Below, piece after piece: positions 1-9,450 of a stretch of DNA of 46,305 nucleotides. The position numbers and the translations under genes are program-made. The stretch lies in the NCBI GenBank assembly GCA_905215405.1, contig CAJMQE010000022.1, forward strand, positions 1-46,305, given 5' to 3'. Below the pieces are notes generated by a model. The model did no database searches, was not told the DNA's origin, and saw nothing but the letters and a program-made list of their open reading frames with translations. The DNA comes from an uncultured bacterium (GTDB taxonomy: Bacteria > Bacillota > Clostridia > Lachnospirales > Lachnospiraceae). Every line of letters begins with the position of its first letter. Positions within the stretch are counted from its first letter, which is position 1.

Positions 1-150
1 TAAACACTAAGCTTTCAGAAAATTTGACCCACAACTATACACGAAGAGCCAAAAATGTGAAGATTTGGTGTAGCTTCTGTGAAGTGGGTTTACTTTTGTC
101 AGACACCGTACGAATATAAAAGTGTAATTTATTACGAAAGGAGAATGCTT

Positions 151-1242
151 ATGAGTATTCAGGAATTAACTACACTTTTAAATTCAGGTCTGTATTCAGC
201 AAATTCGACTAATACGGTCAGCAATACAACCTCTTCATCAAACGGAAGTGATGAGAACAGCCAGAGCACAGTCACACAGTCAGATTTTCAGGATTCATAT
301 GAAAGCATACTGAGCCAGCTACTGGCACGCAAGGATGCGATTCCCTCAGGTACATATGCAAATGATATGTCAGAGGTTAATTTATATGGTGGCAAGACAC
401 TGGTCTATCAGCCACTTGATGGAACAACGACTGCGGATACAGATGGAACAACAGCAACAGCAACAACAGCTGCAGGTACAACAGCAAGTGAAGGTACAGA
501 TGCTTCACAGAAAACTTCAGAAAGTGGTTCTTCAGATGACAGTTCAGATGATTCGGATAGTACGACAACAGAACTGGTACAGGGTCAGGATGGCAGTATC
601 TATCTGAGAACTACGACAACTTCATCTGATGGAACGGAAACTGTTACCATGACCAAGATCGCAGATGGAATGCCAATGGACAGACCACCACTTCCACCGG
701 AAGCAGCCGTTAAAGGAGTAGAAAGCGATGCTTCTACAGATTCAGCAGAATCAGCTGCAGCAACAGCTTCTTCGTCTGCGACAGATAGTACAACAGAGGC
801 GAGTGATGCAACAGAGGCAACACAGGAAACTTCAGAAAGTACTTCTTCAGACAGTTCAGATGATTCAGATAGCACCACAACAGAACTGGTACAGGGCCAG
901 GACGGTGGCGTTTATCTGAAGACAACAACGACAGCATCTGATGGAACAGAGACAGTTACCATGACAAAAATTGCAGATGGCATGAAGATGGACAGACCAC
1001 CACTTCCACCAGAAGCATTTGCACAGAACATCAATGGAATGCAGGATCAGACAGGTAATCAGATGACTGCAAATACGGGAATGAATCAGATGTCGATGGA
1101 TGCAATGGGAATCATGGGAATGAACAGCAATGCATTATCAGAGTATATGCTCAGACAGTCAGCAGCAGATACTGTGGAAGAACAGGCACAGTCGGCAGCA
1201 GATACGATTTCTGATCAGACAGAAGAATTACAGACCGCTTAA
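151..1242 (+). CDS. Low-complexity repeat protein of unknown function
   Basis: I do not recognise this 363-residue protein. The ATG at 151 is chosen because AAAGGAG ends 7 bases before it; an in-frame reading from base 79 has no such site. The protein is very rich in Ser, Thr, Asp, Ala and Gln and has no signal peptide or membrane segment. It contains two near-identical blocks of about 63 residues, each with a Ser/Asp run, TTTELVQGQDG, a TTTT-SDGTETVTMTKIADGM core and DRPPLPPEA, separated by an Ala/Ser/Thr linker. The C-terminus is rich in Met, Asn and Gln. The composition suggests an intrinsically disordered or surface-associated protein, but nothing in the sequence fixes its location or job. 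Confidence 0.7.
   Translation: MSIQELTTLLNSGLYSANSTNTVSNTTSSSNGSDENSQSTVTQSDFQDSYESILSQLLARKDAIPSGTYANDMSEVNLYGGKTLVYQPLDGTTTADTDGTTATATTAAGTTASEGTDASQKTSESGSSDDSSDDSDSTTTELVQGQDGSIYLRTTTTSSDGTETVTMTKIADGMPMDRPPLPPEAAVKGVESDASTDSAESAAATASSSATDSTTEASDATEATQETSESTSSDSSDDSDSTTTELVQGQDGGVYLKTTTTASDGTETVTMTKIADGMKMDRPPLPPEAFAQNINGMQDQTGNQMTANTGMNQMSMDAMGIMGMNSNALSEYMLRQSAADTVEEQAQSAADTISDQTEELQTA
514..1017 (+). repeat. Two-copy intragenic direct repeat
   Basis: Two direct copies of about 190 bp (514-705 and 829-1017) encode the TTTELVQGQDG...MDRPPLPPEA block of the gene at 151. They differ mainly at silent or conservative positions, such as SIYLR versus GVYLK. This fits an internal duplication that has been kept in frame. 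Confidence 0.85.
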
Positions 1243-1565
1243 TACAAAATGAGAAATACAATAATAAATAATAAGAAATACAAAATGAGAAATATAATAA
1301 TAAGCAATACAAAATGAGAAATACAAAGACGAAGATGTACAGGAAATGATGCAAAGACCATTTTATACAGAGCTTTGCGCAGAATTGACCCGCTCGTATC
1401 ATAGGCTTTATACCGAGCGGATCGTAGATGGCAGTATGAAATAATACAGGGACCAGGCAGTATGAGATAGACGATATCACAGAAATACGATATGATAGAG
1501 GATAAGATACTGCAGGGAAAAAGGTTGACACAGATGCCAGGTACAGAATCGTCTTTGGTTAGAAG

Positions 1566-1607
1566 AGCGCATTTTCTACTGAAACCAGTGGAATATGTGC
1601 TTTTTTT
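1566..1607 (+). terminator. Rho-independent terminator
   Basis: A 16-base stem (1566-1581 with 1586-1601), containing G-U pairs and one mismatch and closed by an AAAC loop, is followed by seven T. It probably ends transcripts from the repeat-protein gene at 151. Confidence 0.75.
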
Positions 1608-1743
1608 CTATTACTTGAAGATAGAAGAACTGCAATAGAAAAAGTAGGATAAAAAAATCTGGATAGTATCTGTGCAGGGTAGTCCAAATATGTCGAAAAT
1701 TGACGGAATTCGAGAAAAAAGAGAGCTAATTAACTAAAATAAT

Positions 1744-1772
1744 TTGTAATTACCAAACATATGATATACAAT
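1744..1772 (+). promoter_or_regulatory. SigA-type promoter of the RelA/SpoT-like gene
   Basis: TTGTAA (1744-1749), a 17-base spacer and TACAAT (1767-1772) predict a start near 1779 and a leader of about 60 bases. An inverted repeat, ACATAT-N10-ATATGT (1758-1779), straddles the -10 box and could be an operator; that role is inference. Confidence 0.55.
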
Positions 1773-1838
1773 ATATGTATTATGTAATTTGAATTCCTGC
1801 AAAATTATTGACAGGCAGTTGAATTGGAGGGATAGATT

Positions 1839-3680
1839 GTGCGTGAAAATGAATTCAAACCAAATGAAGCATTTTGCAAGGAAAATGTGCAGCAGATAGT
1901 TGTGCCGGAAATAGTAAAGACAGATCTGCTCAACATTATCGAAGAAAGATTAAAGAGAGCGGGATTTTATTATAGAATAGCTTACAGGGTCAAGGCAGTT
2001 GACTCCATGGTAGATAAACTTTTGTTCAAAGATTACAGAAGACCTGGAACAGAAAATGAAGACAGAAAAATGCAGGATCTGATCGGGCTCAGAATTATGC
2101 TGTATTTTGAAGATGATGTGGATACATGCAGAAGTCTGCTGGATACATTGTTTATGGAACCCGGAAGCTGGGATACAACAGAAAATAATGAATATGAATT
2201 TAAAGCGATGAAGATCAACGGAATCTTTCGTCTGCCAGGATATCTGAGCAAGACAATCGTGAATCCGGCTTTATCAGATTATGTGGATGATACATTTGAG
2301 GTGCAGGTCAGAACTAATTCTTTTGAGGGATGGCATGAAATCGAACATGACTTAAGATACAAAGGATCTGCATTTGGTATTGGAAATGAAGGCCTGGCAA
2401 GAAAAATGAACAGTATTCTTGCAACGCTGGAACTTTGTGATGACTCCATTGTCAAGCTGCTCGAGGACCTTGGTCATCAGCATTATAAGGATAAAAAATG
2501 GGCAGATATGATCCGTTGCCACTATAGACTGAGAATGACAAATGATCCGCTTCTGGAAGAAGTGAAACGGGTATTTGATGAAGATAATGAACTGGCAAAG
2601 AAGTTCTATAAATTTGACCGTGCAAAGGTGATCCAGTACTGCTGGAATCATAATGACAGGACAAATCTGCTCACGGTCAACAGTATCGTGCGTGCAGTAA
2701 ATGAGCTGGGACCAAATGATGAGAGATTGAAGAAGATCTTTGAGAGCAGCGATTATCAGCAGGATGTCAAAGAACAAAAAAGAAAGAAATTTGAACCATT
2801 CCGAGAACTTGGAACCTATAAGGTCTTTCAGGCGCATACCTATCTGGATATTGCGGATAAGGTACCGGAAGATGCATTTCGAAAGGCAGCCGGATACATA
2901 TTTGCCTGGGTTCGGTCAAGATTCTGTGAAGTCTTTCGGGATATTCCGGAAACGCTCTGTTCTTATTACAATGAGAAGCCGGGTTTTGCAGTTGATGTGA
3001 AATGTGACCTGAACAAATATCTGTATTTTGAGAGAACAACACATCCAGATAACAAGATTGCCAGCAGGCTCTGGATTTCAACAGCAAGGCTTGAAATGAA
3101 TGAAAAAGGAATCTTGTTTACTGTTTCCAACGAGTTCGCAGAACCAGCGGATCGTTATAGGGATAACGAAAATGTATTGTTCAGCCGTCCCAACTTTTAT
3201 GGTGAAATTGCGGACAATATCGGAATTTGTGATGTAGAGCGTCTACGAGAAGAAGTCGGTCATATAGATGACAAAAATTATGAGAATCTACTTTCTCTGA
3301 TCGAAAATGGAAAGAGACGCTTCCCAGTTGTCGTATTTATTGCGAAAGACTCTAACTGGGTCAATAAATTCGATATTGATTATTTTGCATATCTGGTCGG
3401 TTATTACGCGCACATCAAGTATATTGATGCAGAGTGTGCGAAAGATTTTGCACAGAGATATCATCTGGACATGGATCGGTTCGAGGATTCAATTACGGTA
3501 TTTATGCCTGGTAATCCGCCAAGAACAAATTATAAATCAGAAATTGTGGAAGCAACGTATGAGGTCATTAAGCTGCAGGATAAGAAATACTGGAACGAGA
3601 ATGGCTGCCGTGCGTACCGCAGACAGCTTGTTTCTGAAATCAGAGATTTCAATGTGGTAGAAAAAAATCAGAAGAAGTGA
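1839..3680 (+). CDS. RelA/SpoT-type nucleotidyltransferase with large unknown C-terminal region
   Basis: The GTG start at 1839 is preceded by GGAGG with 8-base spacing. Residues ~25-180 form a RelA/SpoT synthetase fold: R50-V-K52 with S56 and K60, D80-LIGLRI, EVQVRT (154-159) and WHEIEHDLRYK (165-175). This fold normally transfers pyrophosphate from ATP to GDP/GTP, or to tRNA in toxic variants. The GY-x-S motif is present (134-137), but the His that usually follows is Thr139. No HD hydrolase, TGS or ACT domain is seen. The remaining ~400 residues do not resemble a domain I know. It stands alone, with 246 bp to the next gene and no obvious antitoxin partner, so housekeeping, stress or defence roles all remain open. 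Confidence 0.8.
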   Translation: MRENEFKPNEAFCKENVQQIVVPEIVKTDLLNIIEERLKRAGFYYRIAYRVKAVDSMVDKLLFKDYRRPGTENEDRKMQDLIGLRIMLYFEDDVDTCRSLLDTLFMEPGSWDTTENNEYEFKAMKINGIFRLPGYLSKTIVNPALSDYVDDTFEVQVRTNSFEGWHEIEHDLRYKGSAFGIGNEGLARKMNSILATLELCDDSIVKLLEDLGHQHYKDKKWADMIRCHYRLRMTNDPLLEEVKRVFDEDNELAKKFYKFDRAKVIQYCWNHNDRTNLLTVNSIVRAVNELGPNDERLKKIFESSDYQQDVKEQKRKKFEPFRELGTYKVFQAHTYLDIADKVPEDAFRKAAGYIFAWVRSRFCEVFRDIPETLCSYYNEKPGFAVDVKCDLNKYLYFERTTHPDNKIASRLWISTARLEMNEKGILFTVSNEFAEPADRYRDNENVLFSRPNFYGEIADNIGICDVERLREEVGHIDDKNYENLLSLIENGKRRFPVVVFIAKDSNWVNKFDIDYFAYLVGYYAHIKYIDAECAKDFAQRYHLDMDRFEDSITVFMPGNPPRTNYKSEIVEATYEVIKLQDKKYWNENGCRAYRRQLVSEIRDFNVVEKNQKK

Positions 3681-3870
3681 GTCACAAGGTAAAAAGATCA
3701 TTTCTATAAATAGGGACATCACTTATATAAATAAAGACACATATTTTTACAAAAGCTACAAAAATTGCATAAAAGCCATTGCCTAATGAGAAAAATTCCC
3801 ATTTTCTATGTCTGAATTTTTGTATTTTCTCAAGAACTTTAGACAGAAATATGTTTTTTGAGAAAAAGTT

Positions 3871-3879
3871 TGTTATAAT
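3871..3879 (+). promoter_or_regulatory. Extended -10 promoter of the hydrogenase gene
   Basis: TGTTATAAT is a perfect extended -10 element about 48 bases before the hydrogenase ATG. No good -35 box sits at 17 bases, as is usual for extended -10 promoters. Confidence 0.5.
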
Positions 3880-3926
3880 ATAGACAATATTACAACAAAT
3901 GGAAATAAACAGGAGGAATACGCATT

Positions 3927-5381
3927 ATGATGACCAATGATGCAACAATACTTAAGATTAAGCATGAAGTATTATACGAGGTAGCTAAACTCGCATTTAA
4001 CGGTGAATTTGAGGAAAAGAAGGAATTAATCCCTTATGATATGATACCAGGACCAAAATCCTACTTCAGATGCTGTATCTATAAAGAACGTGAAATTATC
4101 AGACAGAGAGTTCGTATGGCAGAAGGAAAATGTCCTGGCAACAAAGAATCTGATAATATTGTACAGGTAATCACATCAGCATGCGAAGACTGTCCAATCA
4201 GCAGATATATCGTTACTGATAACTGTCAGAAATGTATGGCAAAAGCCTGTCAGCAGGCATGTAAATTCGGAGCAATCACAATGGGAAGAGACAGAGCCTA
4301 CATTGACCCTGCAAAATGTAAAGAATGTGGCCAGTGTGCTAAAGCCTGTCCATACAATGCAATTGCAGATCTGATCAGACCATGTAAGAGAAACTGCCCT
4401 GTAGACGCCATTACATATGATGAGAACGGCATCTGCCAGATCGATGAAAGCAAATGTATCCAGTGTGGTAAATGTGTACACAGCTGCCCATTCGGTGCAA
4501 TTGGAACAAAAACTTATATTATTGATATTATCAATGCAATCCGCGCAGGTAAGAAAGTAGTTGCAATGATCGCACCAGCTTGGGAAGGTCAGTTCGGCGA
4601 TGATATTACAGTCGCAAGCTGGAAGAAAGCTATGAAAGAACTTGGATTTGCTGATCTTGTTGAAGTTGGTATCGGTGGCGATATGACAGCTGCAGCAGAA
4701 GCAGAGGAATGGGCTGAAGCTTACAAAGATGGCAAGAAGATGACAACATCATGTTGTCCAGCATTTGTCAATATGATCAAGAAACATTATCCAGAACTTC
4801 TTGAAAATGTTTCAACTACAGTATCTCCTATGGTAGCAGTTTCAAGACTGATCAAAGCAAAAGATCCTGATGCAGTTACTGTATTTATCGGACCTTGTAT
4901 TGCAAAGAAAGCAGAATCACAGGATAAGACCGTAGAAGGAAACGCAGATTATGTACTGACATTTGGTGAAATCAGAGCAATGCTTCGTGCAAAAGAAGTT
5001 GAACTGGTACCAGTAGCAAATGAAGTACAGGAAGCAAGTGTTTACGGTAAACGTTTTGGTAACGGCGGTGGTGTTACAGCTGCAGTTCTGGAATGCTTAA
5101 AAGAAACAGATGAAAGTACAGATATCAAAGTTGAAAAGTGCAGTGGTGCTGCTGAATGTAAGAAGGCTCTTACACTTCTCAAGTTTGGAAAGCTGCCAGC
5201 TGACTTTATCGAAGGTATGGTCTGCGATGGTGGTTGTGTTGGTGGACCAAGCCATCATAAAGATCCATTGAAATCAAAGAAAGCCAGAGATCTTCTGATC
5301 GGTCAGGCAGACGAACGTGGAGTTCATGAAAATCTGAAGAACTATGACATGGATACTGTAAACATGCATAGAGAAAGATAA
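3927..5381 (+). CDS. Monomeric [FeFe] hydrogenase, group B type
   Basis: This 484-residue cytoplasmic enzyme should interconvert protons and H2 using ferredoxin-like electrons. The N-terminal half has several Cys clusters for [4Fe-4S] centres: C86/C89 and C100-C112 in the entry region, then CKECGQCAKAC (131-141) and CIQCGKCVHSC (177-187). The H-cluster domain follows with TSCCP (274-278), GPCIAKK (322-328) and GMVCDGGCVGG (430-440). GPC instead of MPC in the second motif is typical of group B enzymes, whose physiological role is poorly known. AGGAGG precedes the ATG. No HydEFG maturases, NuoEF-like partners or PAS sensor domain are nearby, which favours a stand-alone ferredoxin-linked enzyme. 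Confidence 0.9.
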   Translation: MMTNDATILKIKHEVLYEVAKLAFNGEFEEKKELIPYDMIPGPKSYFRCCIYKEREIIRQRVRMAEGKCPGNKESDNIVQVITSACEDCPISRYIVTDNCQKCMAKACQQACKFGAITMGRDRAYIDPAKCKECGQCAKACPYNAIADLIRPCKRNCPVDAITYDENGICQIDESKCIQCGKCVHSCPFGAIGTKTYIIDIINAIRAGKKVVAMIAPAWEGQFGDDITVASWKKAMKELGFADLVEVGIGGDMTAAAEAEEWAEAYKDGKKMTTSCCPAFVNMIKKHYPELLENVSTTVSPMVAVSRLIKAKDPDAVTVFIGPCIAKKAESQDKTVEGNADYVLTFGEIRAMLRAKEVELVPVANEVQEASVYGKRFGNGGGVTAAVLECLKETDESTDIKVEKCSGAAECKKALTLLKFGKLPADFIEGMVCDGGCVGGPSHHKDPLKSKKARDLLIGQADERGVHENLKNYDMDTVNMHRER

Positions 5382-5408
5382 TAATTAATTATACATGTGA
5401 GGGAAAGA

Positions 5409-7217
5409 ATGATCTGGAACAGAAAACAATTCAAAAAGCTAGGTAAAACTGCATTTCTTAAAAATTTTGGCTTTGCAGTTGCTGTATGTTTTTTAGTTGC
5501 ATTTATTGCAGGCGAAGCAGCTGATTCGGTCAAATTCATAATTCAGTATGATGAGACCAGACAGGCTGCTGTCGATACAGTAGAATCTGTCAGTAAGATA
5601 ACAAATGAAAAAGCAATCGGGGATATGCTGGAAAGCCTGCGTAACAGATACTTTCCTGAAGATTCAGAGTCTGGTAGTCAAACAGGCTCTGAATTTGGTT
5701 ATGGAGATATTTCGGCAGAAACACCGGATAGCAGTGCCCAAGGTGAAGCGGGCAGTGGTACAGGTGATTTATCTGATGATACCACAAATAATAGAAACGG
5801 TAACTTGGAAAGTAGTCAGAACAGCAGTAGCGATACAGATGACAAAGAACACGATACCAGAGAAATGATGCAGGAATTAAATGATTCGCTGTTCACGACA
5901 CTGGTCGAGGAACTGACGAATAATAATTCTCTGTTGGCTCGTGCATATGAGGCTAATCATGAATTTTTGATCAGTCATAAGGTACAGGTCGTTATCGCAA
6001 TCGGGATAGGATCTCTGGTCCTTTGTTTCTTTCAGATATTTATTGCAAATGGACTGATTGTAGGGAAGAGAAGATTCTTTTTAGAGAACAGAATAGAGAA
6101 AGGCTATAAAACACCACTGACAGCGCTGCTCTATACATTTAACCGGAAAGATTACTGGAATACGGTATATATCATGTTTGTCAGGAATATTTTTCAATTC
6201 TTATGGGCATTTACTGTGATTGGTGGAATTATCAAGCTCTACCAGTATCGTTTTATACCGTCAATACTCGCAGAAAATCCGCAGATATCAAGAAAAGAAG
6301 CATTTCGACTGACAAAACAGATGACAAAAGGGTACAAATGGAAGCTGTTTATCTTTGATTGTTCTTTTATTCCGTGGAAGATTCTTGAATCTCTGACACT
6401 TGGAATCGCCGGCGTATTTTTTGTAGAGCCTTATAAAATGGCAGCAGAGACAGAAGCCTATGTTGCAGTTCGGGAAAGTTTTGGAGAAATCTGTTTACAG
6501 ACAGAAGGAATGGAACGAAAAGTTATCCTTCCGAAAATCTATGCAGACTGGACTTATTACAGTTGCAAGGAAAAAGAAATCGTCGATTATGCAAGATGGT
6601 ATGGCCTGACAAATTATGTGATCTTTTTCTTCTTATTTGCAATTCTGGGATGGGTCTGGGAAGTCGCACTGCACTTCGTACAGACGGGTGAGCTGGTGAA
6701 CAGGGGCGTGCTTTGTGGTCCATGGCTTCCAATCTACGGAACAGGTGCACTGATCGTGCTCATTTTTCTCAGAAAACTGTTTGACAGACCATTGTTGACC
6801 TTTGTACTGACAATGATTGCAGCATCAGTAGTCGAATATTTTACGAGCTGGGTACTGGAATTGATCATGGGAGTACGCTGGTGGGATTACAGTGGTTATT
6901 TCTTGAATATTAACGGAAGAATCTGTATAGCAGGCGCGGTCATATTTGGAATCGGAGGCATACTGGTGGTATATCTGATTGCACCTCTCATGTATAAAGT
7001 AGTGGAAAAAATTGGATTGAGTGTAAAAATTATACTATGTACTGTATTAATAATTCTGTTTATAATTGATGAGGTACGTTCTTTCCGCAGTCCTAATATT
7101 GGAAAAGGAATAACGGCAACGGAAGTGACAATTGAGGAAAGATACAATTATAGAATGAATAAGGGAGCATCTGATTATGACGAAAAAAACATTTACGTTT
7201 CAGTCCAGCAATGGTAA
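5409..7217 (+). CDS. Multi-pass membrane protein, DUF975-like plus CmpB-type (PF06541) domain
   Basis: The ATG at 5409 is chosen because GAGG lies 6 bases upstream; a GTG at 5397 is in frame but overlaps that site. The order is one N-terminal membrane helix (~15-35), a long Ser/Gly/Asp/Asn-rich extracytoplasmic-looking linker (~85-155), then a DUF975-like group of helices with an amphipathic FRLTKQMTKGYKWKLF segment. The C-terminus has the signature of the putative ABC transporter type IV family: GWVWEV, NRGVLCGPWLPIYG, VEYFTSW, RWWDYSGY and NGRICI. No ATPase is adjacent, so calling it a transporter would be a guess. It overlaps the next gene by 41 bases, implying coupled translation. Confidence 0.75.
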   Translation: MIWNRKQFKKLGKTAFLKNFGFAVAVCFLVAFIAGEAADSVKFIIQYDETRQAAVDTVESVSKITNEKAIGDMLESLRNRYFPEDSESGSQTGSEFGYGDISAETPDSSAQGEAGSGTGDLSDDTTNNRNGNLESSQNSSSDTDDKEHDTREMMQELNDSLFTTLVEELTNNNSLLARAYEANHEFLISHKVQVVIAIGIGSLVLCFFQIFIANGLIVGKRRFFLENRIEKGYKTPLTALLYTFNRKDYWNTVYIMFVRNIFQFLWAFTVIGGIIKLYQYRFIPSILAENPQISRKEAFRLTKQMTKGYKWKLFIFDCSFIPWKILESLTLGIAGVFFVEPYKMAAETEAYVAVRESFGEICLQTEGMERKVILPKIYADWTYYSCKEKEIVDYARWYGLTNYVIFFFLFAILGWVWEVALHFVQTGELVNRGVLCGPWLPIYGTGALIVLIFLRKLFDRPLLTFVLTMIAASVVEYFTSWVLELIMGVRWWDYSGYFLNINGRICIAGAVIFGIGGILVVYLIAPLMYKVVEKIGLSVKIILCTVLIILFIIDEVRSFRSPNIGKGITATEVTIEERYNYRMNKGASDYDEKNIYVSVQQW

Positions 7218-8103
7218 AAATACAATCGCAGGAATGATGTGGCTGCCGGATTATGCGCCCAGAGCAATTCTGCAGATTTCTCATGGAATGATGGAATATA
7301 TTGAACGCTACCAGGATTTTGCGGCGTTTTTGGTGGAACATGGAATACTGGTCGTAGGAAATGATCATCTTGGTCACGGTGGTTCCGTTGAAGATGCAGA
7401 TGGATACGGCTATTTTGGAGGTAGAGATGGTGGCCATTTTGTAGTTGAAGATCTGTGTCATCTTACTCGATTTATTAAAAATGAATATCCGGATATCCCA
7501 TATTTTCTGCTCGGACATAGTATGGGATCTTTTATGGCAAGAAGATATGTGATGGGATATGGAAATCAGATCGATGGCGTCATTATTATGGGTACCGGTC
7601 AGCAGAATATTGCAGTGGTTCGCATGGGGAAAATTCTGATTGCTCTAGTCAGAGCTCTGCGTGGAGATCATCACAGGAGCAAATTGCTGGATCGAGCGAT
7701 GTTCGGCAACTATGACAAAAAAATTGTCAAAAAGAGAACAGGCTATGACTGGCTCACAACGGATGAGAAAGTGGTAGATCAGTACGCGGCAGATCCACGC
7801 TGTACTTTCCTTTTTACGACAAATGGAAATCTCGGACTGATGAATACCATTCTGTATATCAGAAAGAAAAAACATATCTGTAAAGTACCTAAAAAATTGC
7901 CAATGTTGATCGTAGCTGGAAAAGAAGATCCGGTTGGTGGTTATGGCAGGGATGTTGAAAAATATTATTCAGAAATGTGTGCTTATGGAATGAAAGATAT
8001 CAAATGCCATATTTACGATGGGATGAGACATGAGATTCTCAATGAAACGGATCGGATGCAGGTCTATGAGGATATTCTGAACTGGCTGGAGAATCGAATC
8101 TGA
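7177..8103 (+). CDS. Alpha/beta hydrolase, monoacylglycerol lipase/lysophospholipase-like
   Basis: This 308-residue serine hydrolase is of the Hydrolase_4 (S33-like) type. The nucleophile elbow is GHSMG (113-117, Ser115); the acid is probably in GKEDPVGGYG (~248) and the His in GMRHEIL (~286). DHLGHGGS near residue 63 is characteristic of lysophospholipase-type members. There is no signal peptide, so it should be cytoplasmic and act on a lipid or small ester. AAGGGA lies 10 bases before the ATG, inside the end of the membrane protein gene. The overlap suggests the two products work together, possibly in envelope lipid turnover (inference). Confidence 0.85.
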   Translation: MTKKTFTFQSSNGKNTIAGMMWLPDYAPRAILQISHGMMEYIERYQDFAAFLVEHGILVVGNDHLGHGGSVEDADGYGYFGGRDGGHFVVEDLCHLTRFIKNEYPDIPYFLLGHSMGSFMARRYVMGYGNQIDGVIIMGTGQQNIAVVRMGKILIALVRALRGDHHRSKLLDRAMFGNYDKKIVKKRTGYDWLTTDEKVVDQYAADPRCTFLFTTNGNLGLMNTILYIRKKKHICKVPKKLPMLIVAGKEDPVGGYGRDVEKYYSEMCAYGMKDIKCHIYDGMRHEILNETDRMQVYEDILNWLENRI

Positions 8104-8252
8104 CTACTTTTGTAAAAATTCCCATGAAAAAATATAAGAACGGAAAATCTGTATCTTTCTTAAAAAATCCGCTATGAATTCTGTAGCGCTACTCTACATG
8201 ACAGGAATACAATAAAAAGGACAAAATCTGACAGACAAAAGAAGGGTAGAAA

Positions 8253-9446
8253 ATGAAGAAAAAAATAACGATTCATTTACTGGGAGATTCACTGGTTACG
8301 GCATATGGAAAAGATGAGAACAATTTCATAGGCGGCTGGGGAGATCATCTTGGCAGTTTTTTTGATACAGAGTTTGTGCATGTGGACGATTATGCACAGG
8401 GTGGCAGAAGTTCCAGAAGTTTTTTGAATGAAGGGCGTTTCCTGGATCGCGGTATTTTTACAAAAGACCAGTTTCCATTTGGCTATGGTCCGGCTTATCC
8501 ACATATACAACGCGGTGATTACGTACTGATCGAATTTGCACATAACGATGATGACAGTAAAAATAAGACGACCTATATTGACAGAATGGTTCCGCTCGGA
8601 AAGGCAAATCAGGATGGAATTTATCCGACAATCGTTCCAGAACCAGAAATGCTGACCTCAACTGACAGATTTCCACAAGATTACGAAAAAGTAATGGAAG
8701 CAGATGGAATGAGCGAAGAGGAGAAAGAGGCCAATAGACAAAAATACGAGAAAATACTGCCTAGCTATGGGAGCAAGTATTTTGCGTATGACTGCGGTGC
8801 TACTTATAAAGGATTTTTGAAGTTCTATATTGATAAGATTCGGGAAAAAGGGGCAATTCCTGTGCTGGTGACACCAGTTTGCAGAGTGTTCTTAAAAGAT
8901 GGGAAAGCACAGCCGATACCGGGGCATCATGGCGGTAGGGATGAGTACTGTGAATTTCCGTATGTTCAGGCAATGAAACAGCTTGCTTTTGAAGAGAAAG
9001 TGCTTTTGATCGATCTCTTTGCAAAATCGAGAGCGATTTTTGAAATGCTTGGAGAAAATGATGCCAGGTCACTGCAGAGCATCAAAGATGTGCAGGGCGT
9101 CACAATCGGTGAGGCAAGATATGATCGTCCAGCAGCGTGGCCAGCAGATTACGATGCATGTTGGAAAAATGCGACATTTGATAAAACGGATGATACGCAT
9201 CAGAATCGATTTGGCTCATTCTTATTTGCAGCACAGATTGCAGAAGGAATTAGGGATGCATATGAAGATAATGCATCTTTTGAATATGAAACACAGATGA
9301 TTGCAAAAGAAAATTTTGACACTGTCAGCGAATTTCTGTTAAATGAACCGGCAAAGAATGTGGCATGTCCGGCCAGAATCAGGAACAGACTGCAGGAAAT
9401 TCAAAAACAGTTCCACTATTATAGATTCCCATTTGGAGAATGTTAA
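8253..9446 (+). CDS. SGNH/GDSL esterase, rhamnogalacturonan acetylesterase (CE12)-like
   Basis: The four SGNH blocks are visible: GDS (11-13), GGRSS (50-53), AHND (Asn98) and DDTH (313-316). The spacing and the GRSSRSF-EGR motif are those of CE12 rhamnogalacturonan acetylesterases, which deacetylate pectin side regions. At 397 residues it is longer than simple members, with an insert between blocks III and V. No signal peptide is present, so it should act inside the cell on imported oligosaccharides. It stands alone, ending at a strong terminator. The link to pectin is supported by a PL9-like lyase elsewhere in the window (34.9 kb), but the exact substrate is inferred. Confidence 0.8.
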   Translation: MKKKITIHLLGDSLVTAYGKDENNFIGGWGDHLGSFFDTEFVHVDDYAQGGRSSRSFLNEGRFLDRGIFTKDQFPFGYGPAYPHIQRGDYVLIEFAHNDDDSKNKTTYIDRMVPLGKANQDGIYPTIVPEPEMLTSTDRFPQDYEKVMEADGMSEEEKEANRQKYEKILPSYGSKYFAYDCGATYKGFLKFYIDKIREKGAIPVLVTPVCRVFLKDGKAQPIPGHHGGRDEYCEFPYVQAMKQLAFEEKVLLIDLFAKSRAIFEMLGENDARSLQSIKDVQGVTIGEARYDRPAAWPADYDACWKNATFDKTDDTHQNRFGSFLFAAQIAEGIRDAYEDNASFEYETQMIAKENFDTVSEFLLNEPAKNVACPARIRNRLQEIQKQFHYYRFPFGEC

Positions 9447-9450
9447 AAAG

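Larger units (their letters stand above)
1243..1838. other. 596-bp intergenic region with repeats, a terminator and a promoter
   Basis: No gene was found here. A 17-base motif (AATACAAAATGAGAAAT) occurs three times, at 1241, 1277 and 1306, separated by AT-rich spacers. A hairpin at 1390-1420 (CCGCTCG/CGAGCGG) has no T-run. A terminator lies at 1566-1607 and a promoter for the next gene at 1744-1772; these are listed separately. The rest is AT-rich and shows nothing further. Confidence 0.6.

Noticed and set aside
1390..1420. CCGCTCG/CGAGCGG hairpin as a terminator
   Set aside because: No T-run follows; the true terminator is at 1566-1607.
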